Assembly (NCBI RefSeq): GCF_964355755.1 | Contig: NC_092679.1 | Location: 16,048,932 to 16,112,931 of the forward strand | Origin: Antedon mediterranea | Taxonomy: Eukaryota > Echinodermata > Crinoidea > Comatulida > Antedonidae | Length of the DNA stretch: 64,000 nt | Reading direction: 5' to 3' | Shown here: one piece after another, positions 24,935-38,800 of the stretch | How the letters are laid out: every line of letters begins with the position of its first letter | Position numbering within the stretch: the first letter of the stretch is position 1 | Notes under the pieces: generated by a model | Databases searched by the model: none | What the model saw: only the letters and a program-made list of their open reading frames with translations | What the model was told of the DNA's origin: nothing | Position numbers and translations under genes: made by a program

Positions 24935-25709
24935 CCATTTAGAGAAATCTGTTCATGGTTGTTTGTGTAATGAAATAAATCTTTTTATGAGTTCTAGAAG
25001 TGAAGATGTTTTTACAAAAATAGTTACAGTAGTATATCATTTTTAGAACTACAGTATACACACGGTTTCTTAATTACATAAATTCTGAAAACATAATAAA
25101 TAAACTCTAATAAAAGAAAATGTCATTGCAGTTAATAGTATTCGGAAATTTATTTTTAGATGATATTGAGATATATTTATTAACTAATAGTTATAATCTT
25201 GTTATGTTTTTGTCGATATTAACGTCTTAATCGGTGCATGACTAGATTATATGCTCAATGCGTTAATTCCTGCAAATGTAGTAAACAATACGTAAGCTTA
25301 CTATGTTATAAGACTGGTTGGATTTTAATCGGCAACACCATCTCTGCAGGTGTAAGGAAAAAAAGCTAGCATTTTCTCTTTTCATTTGATGTTTTTCAAT
25401 CATGTTTTGATTCTAATGTCAAAATCTTTCTAACATGAGTCCAAGTAATATCAATGCACTCCGCAGACGTGTGAACAAATTTAGTCATCATGATGAATAT
25501 GTCAAGCCAGTGTATTTATTTCTTTTAATACTTGCAAAACATTTACAAAGTTACTTGCCTTTTATGTGTGCTGTTTTAATTGTTTGATCTTTTTTTACAA
25601 TTTAAATATTTTTTATGTCATTCAATTGTCTTGTTGATTTTTAACTTATTTTTATAATTTTTGTATGGAATAGTGCAATGTATTTTTTCATGTTCTGGAC
25701 CCCAATGGA

Positions 25710-25814
25710 TTTAACGACCCATTCCCTACAATTTTATATTAGTATATTTGTTTACATTGGATTAATTTGTGACCTTAAATTAGATCTAAAAAACGTAGGG
25801 AATGGGACATTAAA
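25710..25814. mobile_element. MITE, family D, short copy
   Basis: Inverted ends TTTAACGACCCATTCCCTAC and GTAGGGAATGGGACATTAAA. It shares AAAAACGTAGGGAATGGG with the longer copy at 39275-39908. Confidence 0.75.
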
Positions 25815-26724
25815 AAGTATTTTACTTTTTAGGATATCCTTTTAACTTGAGTCTTATCATGGACCTATAAATTAAATCAATAAATAAATTAGATAAATAA
25901 ATGAATTAGATAGATAAATATAAAATTACTTACCTAAATTGTTTGTTCTATGTGACTAAAATTATTATTACTAATTAATTTATGTTTGATTAAAAACTAT
26001 AAACAATTATATCGCTACAAATTTCGTCCTTTGCTCCCGAATCAATTTCTTAGCATTTAGTCTCGGTTTTTTTTTCCGCATTTGTCATAAATCATTTTCT
26101 ATTACTTAGGTTGTCAGAACTCATAACATTTGAACATATATTGATGTACCGTACACTGAATATGACTCGGTAGTTAGTGTAACGATGCTATAAATCAAAT
26201 GCTTTGCCATGGCACATACATAATGTTATTGTGTACCTTGTTTTTGTAATTAATTTTTTTTTTCATGAATGAATTAGACTTGAAATTCAATCAATCATAC
26301 TAATTTTCATGTTTATTAAATTCATAAATTTGTCTATAATACATTATGTTGTAAAAAGATCGGATCTTTACTTTCACAACTTACTCGGAGTTCTCAACTT
26401 GCTATAATTAATTTCAGTAGTTTAGAAAATTCCAGTCATTTTTATGAACATATTTCTAAGCATAGAGTTACCTCCATGTTCTTAATGTGCGCAAAATAAT
26501 TTTCCAACTTGAAAATTGCATAGTTAATTTGCGGATCATGAAAACGAAAAGCCACCACAAATGTGTTTTGACAACTCTCTGTTCGAGAAAACCTGGAACA
26601 ACGGTTTCACGATGTGTGGATTTGTCCATAATTATTGTGTTTTACTGGGAGTTTTTAGTCCAAATCATAATTGTGCGTTAGTTTGTATGTATTTGCATAG
26701 TATTTTCCATTGGACTGGCATGTA

Positions 26725-27000
26725 AATGGGGATGGGGGAGATGTAAATGTAAATGGGGGAATAACCTGTGACTTGCAGCCTTCTGGGCTGAATTGCGCAC
26801 AGGTGTGTACGACACAGTACCACAAATTTCTACTCTCCTAATGGTCCATTCGTGATGAGTGCTGCCACCAAACGGGACCCGTAAAAGGCATGAGTGCAAA
26901 TCCTTGTAGCTTTATGCTTTCAGTACCTTATCCTTCAGATGCGACTTATAAGCTGTTGGTCGTGTATATGTACACTAAATGCGCATGATATAAAAAGTTG
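26725..27000 (+). repeat. SINE-like dispersed repeat, copy 1
   Basis: The block with GGGCTGAATTGCGCACAGG is repeated on the minus strand at about 50080-50290. The two share GACTTGCA, GTGTGTAC/GTGTGGAG-type spacers and TCTCCTAA with CACCAAAC. The right part (GCGACTTATAAG...GTGTATATGTACACTAAATG) resembles the conserved 3' part of deuterostome tRNA/V-type SINEs. The ORFs across it are not genes. Confidence 0.65.
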
Positions 27001-28003
27001 ATTATGGTAGGCACTGGCTGGCAGCCTTGGATTTTGGATTTTGTAGAGGGTCTCATCAACTTAGGTCAAAGGTTAAACTGAGTACCATTATCTATACATT
27101 TACATTTTAAAAATAAACACTTCTATCTTAGAATTTTCTGTCTACTACACCCACATTAAATTTTACAGATGTTTGGTTTTAAATTTGGAATTTTATCATC
27201 TGATTTTGGGATCATTAAGTGATAATAACCATTTAAAAATGGCCGATGAAGATTACAATTCAATCGCTGGACCTTGTTTCACATTCCAACAGAAATTCTG
27301 AAAATATTTTGATGGTTAACTTATGATATGATATTGATTAACAATTTTGGCCAATTATAAAACTCTTTAAATATTGTAAAATTCTCTAAAAACAGGTAGT
27401 ACCACATACAACCTGAATTTTAATATATTGTTTTTGTCTTTTTTTGGTATTATATCTGATTTTTACCTTTTACTATAAAAGTTTGGCGAATGAAAATACA
27501 CTCTGAATCTTAAATTCATACGTAGTCTATATAACTGGCTTTTTTGTTTGTTTCGGTTAGAAATTTAATTAGACACACTAGCTCACAAGTAATTTATTTC
27601 TTTAAAGCTTTTCAAGAATCAGTTTTACATAAATGAAACCCAGTAGTGCTGTTAGTTAATAAATTACTATTAACCAATTAGGATAGTAGATTTTAAATTA
27701 ATACTGTAAATTATAGTACCTAAAGAAACCATTAAATAATCGTTTCTGTGAAACTTACCTTGTGGCTGATTTTAATTAAAATAGTATCACTGAATAAATC
27801 ACTTTACTGTGTATTTTTTTATTAGCGCGAGTAAAATAAATTAAAAAGGATCACTGCTTAAATTTACATAATACAGAAGTAGAAATAACCACATTTTAGA
27901 TAGTGCTACAGTGTGTTTATTATTGTGAACTTTTAAGTTAGGAGAAATGTTCAGGACCCTTTGGAGTGTCCCTTGGCTGTAGTGCTAAAACCGTATATTA
28001 ACT

Positions 28004-28359
28004 TTAAAGATGTATTGTCCCTCAAAAACATGAAAAATTAAGATTAATTAAATCAGACTTTGAATAAGTTATTTTGTAGTATTAATAAAGTTAATCACTT
28101 TCATAGAAAAAAAAAAAGAAAAAAATATAATGTTTTCACCTATAAATTGACATACCGTAATAAATGGTTAAATTCAACCAACAACTGGAAGCCAATTTGG
28201 CCATTTTTTGCTTTAAATTACAGTTTTTTCAGGTAAATACATTTTTTTTTTCGAACCAATTTTTGGTAAAAGTGAATAACTATTATGTTACATTAAAATA
28301 GCATTTTCAACAAAAATTTTGTTAAGAATTATTTTTTCAGGGGGACAATACATCTTTAA
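28004..28359. mobile_element. MITE, family C
   Basis: Ends TTAAAGATGTATTGTCCCTC and GGGGGACAATACATCTTTAA form a clear ~20-bp inverted repeat around 315 bp of A/T-rich non-coding sequence. A partial copy starts at 32212. Confidence 0.88.
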
Positions 28360-29311
28360 CTTTTTGTATCTGTGTAACTACTGTATGACTATATTTTGTA
28401 AACATTTTGTATGGGTCGTACCTCTTGTTACGAGAGTGTTCCTTTGTTTTAAAGGAGAGTAACCGGAGAGTAACCAATAAATATTATTATGTCTTCTTTG
28501 ATTAAAGTAAAAGTTTATCCTAATAGTGTCTCCTGAATAGGATTGTCACCTTAATAGGGGTGTCACCTTAAGAAGGGTGCCACGTGAATAGGGGTGTTCA
28601 AAAAGAAGATGTTATTATTTTTGTTACTTTTAAAGAATGTTCATATAAATATTACAATTTTTTGTTTCTTATGGTATTTGCACCAATAAAGAAATTGAAT
28701 TGAATTGAATATGGAATACTTGATATATTTTTTATAGAGAATTTCATGTTTCAATCTTTTTATTTATTGAGGCTTCCATAATGATTTTAAAACTAAATGT
28801 TCTTTACCTCAGTATTATTTATTGAGGCTAAATCATATGATTTAGCCTCATATAATATTATGAGAGTCCAGCTGCGATATTATACGCAATATCATTTCGC
28901 ATGTTATAAGATGCTGTACAAACTAATATGTTTTTGTTAGATCATGTGAGTCAATCTATATTGAGTTGAGTGGTTTATGTTAGATCCAATTCTGTGTACT
29001 TAATAGAAAGCTATTTCTAGATGTTAATGATAATTGTTATATTGCCAAACTGAGTAGACCAACTTGTGGTTGATTAACGGAAATACAAGATTTAGAAAAA
29101 AAAGAAGAAAAAATGTTAGTGCTTAGTAGGTTTTCACTTGTTAATTCTGGAAAATAGTCAATATTGTTTTTTTAATCAGGGAAATGTAAAATACATCTTC
29201 CTGTTTTAATACAGTAAGAACCTCTTGTTTGGGATATCTGTTCAGGAGGAAACCTCATTCGATGGACACCCATGTGACATTTCTTTGGGTCCTGGAGGTG
29301 TCCTCTTATTC

Positions 29312-29335
29312 TTAATACCATTATAATGGTATTAA
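29312..29335. repeat. Perfect 24-bp palindrome
   Basis: TTAATACCATTA followed directly by its exact reverse complement. It lies about 460 bp upstream of the first LGR exon found. Confidence 0.9.
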
Positions 29336-29796
29336 TAATAATTTTTTTAAATAAAGATTTTTATTTTTAAAATTTTATTTCAAATAAATATACACTAAAA
29401 ACTTGAAAATGTTTTGATTTGTCTGATTTAAGTGACTAAATAAAGTAACTCAATAACCTCAATGGCAGCAAAAAGCACTAATACTTTTATTTATTGTTTT
29501 AATTAGATAGATTCTCAGAATAGCAGATACCCTTTGATTGAATGTTGAGATGCCATTTAACTCCTATTCAAAATGACGTTTTTATAAATAATAATTTGTT
29601 TGACCTTTTAGTAAATGATGATGTGGGCTAACCTTTTTTTTTTTGCTTCCACGAATGCTTTCATCTATCAATTTGCATTAAAATGATTTCAATTTTAGGG
29701 TGATGTTTAGGGGGATGGTGAGCTGATATTAGCTGATGTTATACTGTAGTATATTGCTATATTTTTTAAATAAGAGGGTTTTTTTGTATTTTACAG

Positions 29797-29868
29797 ATTT
29801 TTGACAAATATCAGTCTTACAAGTATTAATTCTGGCGACTTTACCAATATGTCAAAGTTGAAAGCATT
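29797..29868 (+). CDS. Lgr1-like: LGR exon, LRR 1 (FSHR exon 2 equivalent)
   Basis: TTTTACAG|A ... GCATT|GTAAGT, 72 bases. Encodes FLTNISLTSINSGDF then TNMSKLKAL, one LRR. It begins with the third base of a codon, so an upstream exon must end in phase 2. Confidence 0.85.
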
Positions 29869-32800
29869 GTAAGTATTAATAGTGAAAACATTTTCATTTT
29901 GAGATATTGAGATATAGTTAATAAACTATAATGAACTATGTCTCAACATTTTTTACGAAGAAATATAATGCTAATAATAATAATAAAATTGCTATGATAA
30001 ATATTAATAAATACTGACCAGTAATAATGATTATGATGACAATAGGTATGGTGATGAATAATTAAAATAGTGTTGATGATGATAAAAGAAAATACCTATA
30101 GATGGTGTTCTGTGCAGTAACTATATATTATGATGACATCAAATTATGTGGGCAGTAGTTGATCTTGTGGGAGAAGTAAGTACATGATAAATCAGTGGTT
30201 GTTGAAATGTTCACAATTGTAGGTGGTTTCATCAAGGCAATCTAACAACACATTTAGCTCCCAGTTAGCCAACACTCAGCTCTCCTTACAAGATAGGAAC
30301 TCTTAGAAGTCCTTTGATCTTATGTCTGGCTGCGACAAATACCAACAGTACTGTACTATGTACATATTCTCCGTGGTGCGGCGGATATGGAACTAATCGT
30401 GTCGCAGCCACAGATAAATCCTTTCCTAATCTTCAGAGCTCAGCATCCTGTTTTTAGATTGCCTTGGTTTCATTAGTTTGGTTTGTTGTACAATATCAGT
30501 GGTGTTGATGAATGTTAATGATGTCATAAATATTGACTGTGATGTCTACAGACCTGTTGTTGTCTACACATTTCTTTTACCATATTAAAAGTGCAAGCAC
30601 TGACCTTACTCTACTACTGTACTACCACTGCTCTGACCACAACCACTACAGCTAATAATAGTAACATTAAGGGTATGTTCAGATCCATGGAGTTATGCTT
30701 TCGTATCGCAAGCAATGTTATATTATAATTAGCGTCGTAACAGTGTTCAGATTTGCCTAGTTAAGACTTTCGTTTCAAACTAATTGTCACCGATTTGGGT
30801 GAAGATCTGGTATGCAGGAGTAAATTTGATTGGTAACAGGTCAAAATTGTTGATGCATGACTTTCGTATCGTAAGCGGCGTCCACTAATCTTGTACCTTG
30901 AGCTGTCGTAACGAACGAAAGAGTAGTGTCGTACGAGGTGGCTTCCACTAATCTTTTCTTAGTTCAGACCTATGGAGTTGTACAGCGCGTACAATACAAA
31001 AGCATAACTCCGTAGGTCTGAACAGGCCCTAAATCATCTTAGACCTTTATGGTATTTTATAACAAGTTTTATAAAGAAATTTGTTGACTATCTGAAAGAT
31101 CAATCAAAATGATAAAATACAATTTTATATGTCAATTTTTATAGATATTATGGATGTTCGTACGTCTTTATTTATGTTTATTTTCCTTCCTATTTAAATT
31201 TTAATCTAATTTTACAACATAGATTGCAGATTATAACAATCACCATGTCAAAACTTGCTTCATCCAATTTTCTTTTTTAGCCTTTAGCTAAATATCTGTA
31301 CCTCCTGTTTAGTTTGTATATGTCACATATTTTTAAATAGTGTGTTAAAACAGGTGTAAAGTATGTCCTAAATAATCACTTTAGACACACACAATAGGTC
31401 AAATAGTCAACTTTGTAGTAAATATTAACCATGCTTGTTTTTATACTTATCACAGTTTAATTTTCAATTCAAAAATTAACCTGTACTGTACAATTTTTTT
31501 ATTACAAAATATTAAGACCTTTTTAGTTTTATTTACTGCACAGTATAAGTTTTTAAATTTTGCTGATATTTATTTCAGTATGCTTTCTTTAGAGGGCGCT
31601 ATTCTAGTTTGGAACTAAATGCACAATAAATTATACATTTCAATTGACTATTTTTGCAAAATCTTATATAAATTGTTTAGCAGAATAAATGGTTTATGCT
31701 ACTGAGAGGAGAGGGACATGCTACTGAGAGGAGGGAAACTTCCTACTGAGAGGATCACTTTTGTAGTGAAAATGTTTTATGATTGAATTTATTATACTAC
31801 TGTGTTAAATCACATCCTTTTCTGCTGGTCAGTTATGACAATACTTGATTCACTTCCTTTGGTCAATTGATGGTCACTCAATGGTCACTTTCATATTTTT
31901 TAATATGAAAATCTATACAGGTACTATATTTTTTCTAAATTTGAACTAATTTATTCTGACACACTTTGAAATCTTTTAAATTACACTGGTCAATAATCCT
32001 CTGGTCAGTTTAAAGGCTTTCCTTTGGTCAATTTAAAGACTTAAATTTAGCAATTCTGTGGTATTTTGATTCCCGCTGAGACTAGGTAATTATTTCGCTA
32101 TCTTTAGATTTTGTTTTAACTTATTACCTTATTACAGATGTATGTTACATTTTTGTCTGAAAAATTGAGTAAAAGGTCAATTTATATAGAGTGGTTTCAA
32201 ATTTCGTAATGTTAAAGATGTATTGTCCCCCAAAAACATAGAAAATGAAGATTGATAAAATCAGATTTTGAATAGGCCATTTTGTAGTTTTAAGTTCACT
32301 TCCGCAGAAAAAAAAAAAAAAAAAAATGTTTTCATACCGTTTAAAGACAACAAAAATGATTGCAATAAGCTTATAGTAAGTAAATGTACATAAAAGGCAG
32401 TTTGTCACCTTAAATTAAATTTTTTTAAAGGTAGGGAATGGGTCGTGTAATTATTTTCTGACTGTGGATTGGTGGAATTTATAATCTTAGAGTCTGTCAT
32501 GTTTTTAAAATATATAATCATTGTTGTCCACCTTATTTATGCAATCGTTTTATTAGAATTTCAGACAGTCATAATCACAATACTAGGGGATGCAATTTTA
32601 ATTTTAGAATCCCAACTATCAAGCCAATGGCACATGTGACCTTTTTTTACAATGCTATTAAAGAATGGAATAATTTACCAATTAACATTAAGGAATCACA
32701 AACTGTTTTGTGTTTTAAAAGTAAAGTTAAAAAGTATCTACAGGAACGTTCACTAGCTCTAGAAACTATTTAATATTAATAAGCGCTTCTTCTTTTTTCG

Positions 32801-35800
32801 ATTGTCCTTTTTGCTGTTTTTTGTAATTTTGATATGTTGCATTGTTTGTCCTTTTGCTGTTCTTTCAAAGGACCTCATTGGAAACAAGTCCGTAGAGGAC
32901 TTTTATGAGTTATCCTTGGCATCCTTGTTTTATATTGGTATTTTTATATTTGCTAATTTTAATTGTATGTCTGTGATATTTTATGTACTGATGCCGAAAT
33001 AAATCAAATCAAATCAAATCAATCTTGCTTGCCAATCATCAAGTCCTTGGTTTTGTTTTGTATAATTTAACAATATTTTCAGTGTTTTTTTTAAATTTTT
33101 ATAAATAATATTGCAAATAATAAAATGATATTGCAAATAAGATTATTTCTATCTTTAAATCCTGGTCAATATATTTAGTTGCCGCCTTTATGTTACATGT
33201 CTTCCTCACTAACATTAATGATAGAAGGCAATTACTAGCCTTAGGTCACCTCATGTGTTTCTTTCCCACAAAATGTCTTTACTTTACACCGTATCACATT
33301 TACCATTTTATTTGTAGGTATATTACTAAGGTTAAAGGTTGGTGATGATCTGCTGAGCAATCTTTATTCCTCTAATTCTGCAGAGGATTTCTTCATTTCT
33401 CTACCTTTTTCTTAATTATTTTTTCAGGACAATGGAGGATATGAGAAAGCTGGAAAGCATCAAAGAGAACTCATTCGATCAACTTCCAACATTAGACATT
33501 TTGTAAGTAAATTGATTTTTCATTGAATTTTCTATTTCATTCTTTATTTCTATTACATTAAAACCTTTATTAAGGAAAATCTGTGGGACCTCAAGCTCCG
33601 TCTACACTATCAAACTTGTTTAATAAAAAAGTGTGATGTGCTGAAATATGGTAGTGATATGCACAAATATGGTAGTGATATGCCCAAATATAGTAGTGAT
33701 ATGACATCATTTCCATATATGGCCACATCACATTTTTTTGTCAGTGCAGACAGAACTTTACAAAATTCCCTAAATAGTGGTTAGCCATATGAGTTGGCCG
33801 TACTGTTAAAATATACATAAATTGCTGTGTAATTATAATGTGTAAATTCTGAAGTTTGATTAAAATATTTGTAACATAGCGAGTACAATGCAAGTGACCA
33901 TTCATAAACAACAGTTCGGACGATCCATCATGTTTTGATTGCAGTACACTTATGTCCTTGCATTGTGTATCACCACCAAGCCGCATGTTTACAGTACTGT
34001 ATGTACTTGTTACAAATTAATTCAAGCGATTTGATAATTAATAGGGAGGTTTCGCAACCTTACGAATACGATAACGAAAACGGATACGTCATACATTTGT
34101 GAAACTTTTGAGCTGATCCCCATTTCATATTCGTAAAGCGTATTCGTGTTGACGTATATCACCAGTCATATTCGTAACTACAAAACGAGTATAGTTTTTG
34201 ATCTATTTTGCACATTTTGCATTTGAATTAGGAATGATTCATGATTATAATATAATTATAGATTTATTGAAAGTAATTTACTAAAGTAATTTACTAAAAT
34301 GCCAAGTCAATTTAGATAAATAGCAGTTTTTAAAGTTCTCACTCGCTTTGATGTTACGCAACACGAAAGCAACACGTACCTTCGCTTCGCTCAAATTTAC
34401 CGCAGTCATATTTTGTACGCGCCTCAATATTTCGTTGCCATGCGAAACAGATTTTTTTATGGCTTACGAAAACGAATATGTGTGCGTGATGTATCCGTTT
34501 TCGTTATCGTATTCGTAAGATTGCGAAACCTCTCTATTATTAAATTGTTTTACTAATTTCTCTTAAAAGACAAATTGAGAATTCCCCAAAGTTGAAGACG
34601 ATCGAAGACGGGGCATTTGGTAACCTGCCACAATTGAACCATCTGTAAGTACTTTGCATATTTTTCAAATTCTTTTCTTCCATTTCATTAAAACCATTAA
34701 ATTAAATTTTCCTTCTTTGAGAACTACTTTCAAACAGCCTTTACAGATGCATCGCATTACCTTTTTTTGTACCCTGATAACCTATTTAAATTTGTGTGCA
34801 ATTTAATTTAATTTTTAATAAATGTAGGTCAAAAGGTTGCCGATATTAGTGTATATAATGTACATGTTTATAGTATAAGCTAGCCCCCAAGGAAAAAACT
34901 GAATACTCCTGTATTTAATTTATTTATGAAGTTAAATTGAGATAGAATGCCCCCACCAGTTTAGATTAAATAATTACTGCGTTGTTTGACATCAGGCTTG
35001 TGCACTAGTTTATTTTTACCTAGAGCGGCTATTTAGCAAGTTCTATTTTTAATAATGTGTGTTTAAAAACAAGAAGAACTGTTGCCAAGAGCACAAACTT
35101 CAGTACACATTCCAGGCTATCCTTAAACTCTGTCTACACTATCAAACTATATGTGCCCAAATATGGTAGTAATATGCCCAAATATGGTAGTGATATGCCC
35201 AAATATGGTAGTGATATGCCCAAATATGGTAGTGGTATACCCAAATATGGTAGTGATATGCCCAAATACGGTACATATTTCACTTGACCAATCACAATGC
35301 ATCGCACTTTGAAACACATTAGATAAAGTTGTATCAGTCTGTCTTAAAATGCACTTGTTAATTCCATTTTCCGATCTTTCTGTTTACGTGTTTCCTGAAC
35401 AGCAAACCAAAACAGAAATTCAAATTGTAGCTAAATATTGTTCCACATAAACTGGTTTGTTTGTGATCAAGAATGGAATTAATTGAGGTCTGTTTAAGAT
35501 TGGATATTTGTTGTGTGGTGGCAAGATTTAAAACTATTTTCTTGCTCCAGAACAGATCCTGAAGTGCAGTCCTGCTTCAAGGGTTCGCTAATCTGCCAAT
35601 ACATAATCTATAAATTGAGGAATCAATTTTACTATCTGCCTAGAAGATCCATCATGATTTATCCCAAATAAAATGTATTCAACAAGTCTGATGTATCACG
35701 TATACATTATATATATTCTTGTGCATTCTTGTTAGTTTTTCTTTTGTATGTGACATACATCTAGTTTTCACAGCCAGATTTTCTGATATTTTCAGTTTAT

Positions 35801-38800
35801 CTTGAGGCCTAAATTAAGCGCTATTAGCCTATTTGTGGTTGTGTTTTGTCCAATTTTAAACTCTATATCCCTCCAAAAACAAAACACTTTACACATACCC
35901 TTTAGGCAGGTGGTTCTATAGGCCGTGTTGGTTAGCCAGACATTTGCTCTCATTTAAATCTGTCTTATTGATGGATGACATGTGTCTGTTTTCAGGCGTT
36001 TTTTGCAAGACTTCTTTCGCGACCTAATTTCTAAATCTTTCTCTATCGTTATTCAATGCAAGCCCAACTATTTATAGGAATCAATTTAGGTCATGTATTT
36101 GAATAGTTTTATTTATCTATTTAATATTCAACATTTCCATTTATTCATATTCGTTAAAGAAATTAGAAATACACACACTTCCCCAAATTCTAGTTATTAG
36201 TCTATTTTTATGTAAGTCTCCAGTTGGCATTTCAATTTTCAAAGTCTCAAAGTATTATTTGTATGAAATGCCATATGTGCCAAAATATTTTTTTTTTTTC
36301 TAAAATTAAGTCGAAAACACAGTTCAGAACCTAGACTAAGGAATAGAGTAAAAAGCAGCCAATTATAATATTCCGATAGCACTGTTTGGTATTACTGTAG
36401 TTGGTGCCGTTAGCAAAAACTTCTTCTGAAACTATAAATTAATTTAATTAGTTAATGTAAAATATAACTTTTTGTTGCAACACTCATCCCACATTGGTGA
36501 CAAAGCACCAGCAATTTTATGCATTTTTTTTCTAAACCTTGTGAAAAATGAAGAATTACATTGTAACTATAATTACTATAACTGAATGTTAAAAATTAAA
36601 TTAGGCAATCTAAATACCGCAGGGAGACCATGTGTCATTTGATTCACGTTTGTCTGTCTCACATATCTGTGACACAAATACAAAAGTAAAACAATACATA
36701 AGGACAATACTCTACAAAAAGATGATGTACAGTGCATGGTATTTATTAACAATATTTCAACCTGTGCAGGATATCGTGACCATTCTTTGCTTGTCCGTAT
36801 CACATCATCAGCTGAAAATCGACACAATAATTGCAGTTTATTAGATAATTTCACCAGATAAAACACAAAAAGCTAGCTTTTGTTTTTGGGGCAGCAGACA
36901 AATGATGGAACAATAAATTGACCAACAGTCTTATAATAATGAACGCTGTGATATTCTGGGCTTGCATAGATTATTTAAAAAATAAATTTTCGTCTGTCTA
37001 CCATCCAAAAAGAAAGCCCTAGTAATACAACTATTAATAATAAAATGTTTTTCATTTTTATTTATAGTAAAATAACACATTCTGGGTTGACGGCTGTTCC
37101 TAATTTGACAACGATTGAAGTTGGACAAACATCAAGGAAAAAAATGCTACAAACGATGTAAGTAATTAACTTGTATAGTAGCATTGCCGTAGCATACATG
37201 CCAAGACATAATTAGGTGGAGATACCTAAAGATTCAGCTGATTTATACTGTATCTACATTTTTGTAGTGTCATAGGCAAACTCTGTGATACAGCATCACT
37301 TGTGAAACACATGCAATGCTGTATCATAGACCCTAACCTAACTTTCCATGATGCAGGTACAACATAATTATGTTATTCATTACGGAATTTGCCTATGATT
37401 ACCGAAGTATTGTCATCCTAAGATAGCACTGAAAACCAGGTGACTGCTTCATCCAGTATTAGGTCTATCAAATGATTTTCTAAATAAATTCAAATAAAAT
37501 AAATATTGTTCAAAGTACCATAAAGATTGTTTAAATGCTAAAATGAAGTTATTTAAAAAAAAAAAATTTCAAGTTATTTTCTTTCTTATTTAGATCCTTC
37601 ACTCACAATGAAATTGACCATTTATCTCCATCGATGTTCTATGGCATCAAATTCAATATCTATAAGTTGTAAGTATGACATAAGTGCCTATTTACCTTGT
37701 ATATAGAATAACATAGGATTACCCAGATTATGTCATATATTATTACATAGCTTTTTGCAGACCTTGTGGATTAAAATGGGTGTATGTGTGTCATTTTAGA
37801 AATATATTCATTAATGTTTTATTTATTCTCATTTTTATATTGTAATGCACACTGACATTCAACCTTACTGATACCAACAACACAATTCAAACTTTTGTAC
37901 AAAAATGTTACATAAATGAGAATTGTTACCATAGTCGCATGATAATAGAATACTGCTTTTATAAAGATTTCATAGTATACAAATAATGAATGTTTATGAG
38001 TTGGATGGTGAGAATATTTCATGAGTTGAAAATAGAACAGTCAATTTTTCAACTCATGAAATATTCTCTCCATCAAGGAATACAAAACATTAATTATTTG
38101 TTTTATAACATGCATACTTTTATACAATTTATCCATGGTAAATCATTGACAAATGCTAGGCTTGGAAGCTAAGCCATTTAAATAGACATGGAGTAGAAAA
38201 TTATGGACGGTGCGCACAACAAGATGATTTCCGAACGTTTCGTGGCAAAAATTCTCAAGAAGTTTACAAAAACTGAACGTTTATTAGAGCATGTTCATTA
38301 TCATCGTTAGATATGACTTTTTCGTTAGATAGAACTAATTCCAAATGATACGTGAAGCGTAATTGGCGAATCAAATTTCAAGAATACAATCAGGTGTGTT
38401 ATAAAAAACACTATTATAAACTTCAGAAAAGAGGTTTGATTTTTCACAATGCTCGTTGGACTTTGAAATGCCTACAAAGAAATTTATGACTTATTTACTA
38501 CTGCAAATCATCTTCAATTTACAGCTTTATTTAACTTTCAATCACATGGCTTTTCTGAAAGAAAACAAATCATTATCTTGGGACATGTTGCACTTAATGA
38601 TTTCACAACTTTTACAACTCATTCTGGTTTTATGTTAACATAATTGTGAATTTACTGTTTGTATATCGACAATGTTACACACAATATTCTAGAGGTATCT
38701 TTGATACATGGATTGTGTAGAGAATAGAATAAAGTTTGATTTGTTTTAGTGACTGTTCAACACTACAAACAGACTTTTTCTGCCTTAAATCAATTCTTTT

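Larger units (their letters stand above)
19324..29796. other. Long non-coding region upstream of the LGR exons
   Basis: No exon could be supported; several MITEs and SINE pieces are listed separately. If the receptor's signal-peptide exon is in this window it should be here, but I did not find an in-phase cysteine-rich exon with a splice donor. A microsatellite-ended LINE tail (GAATTGAATTGAAT) lies near 28690-28709. Confidence 0.5.

Noticed and set aside
26487-26681. Cysteine-containing ORF as the missing LGR first exon
   Set aside because: Cysteine spacing does not fit an LRRNT and no phase-2 donor follows.
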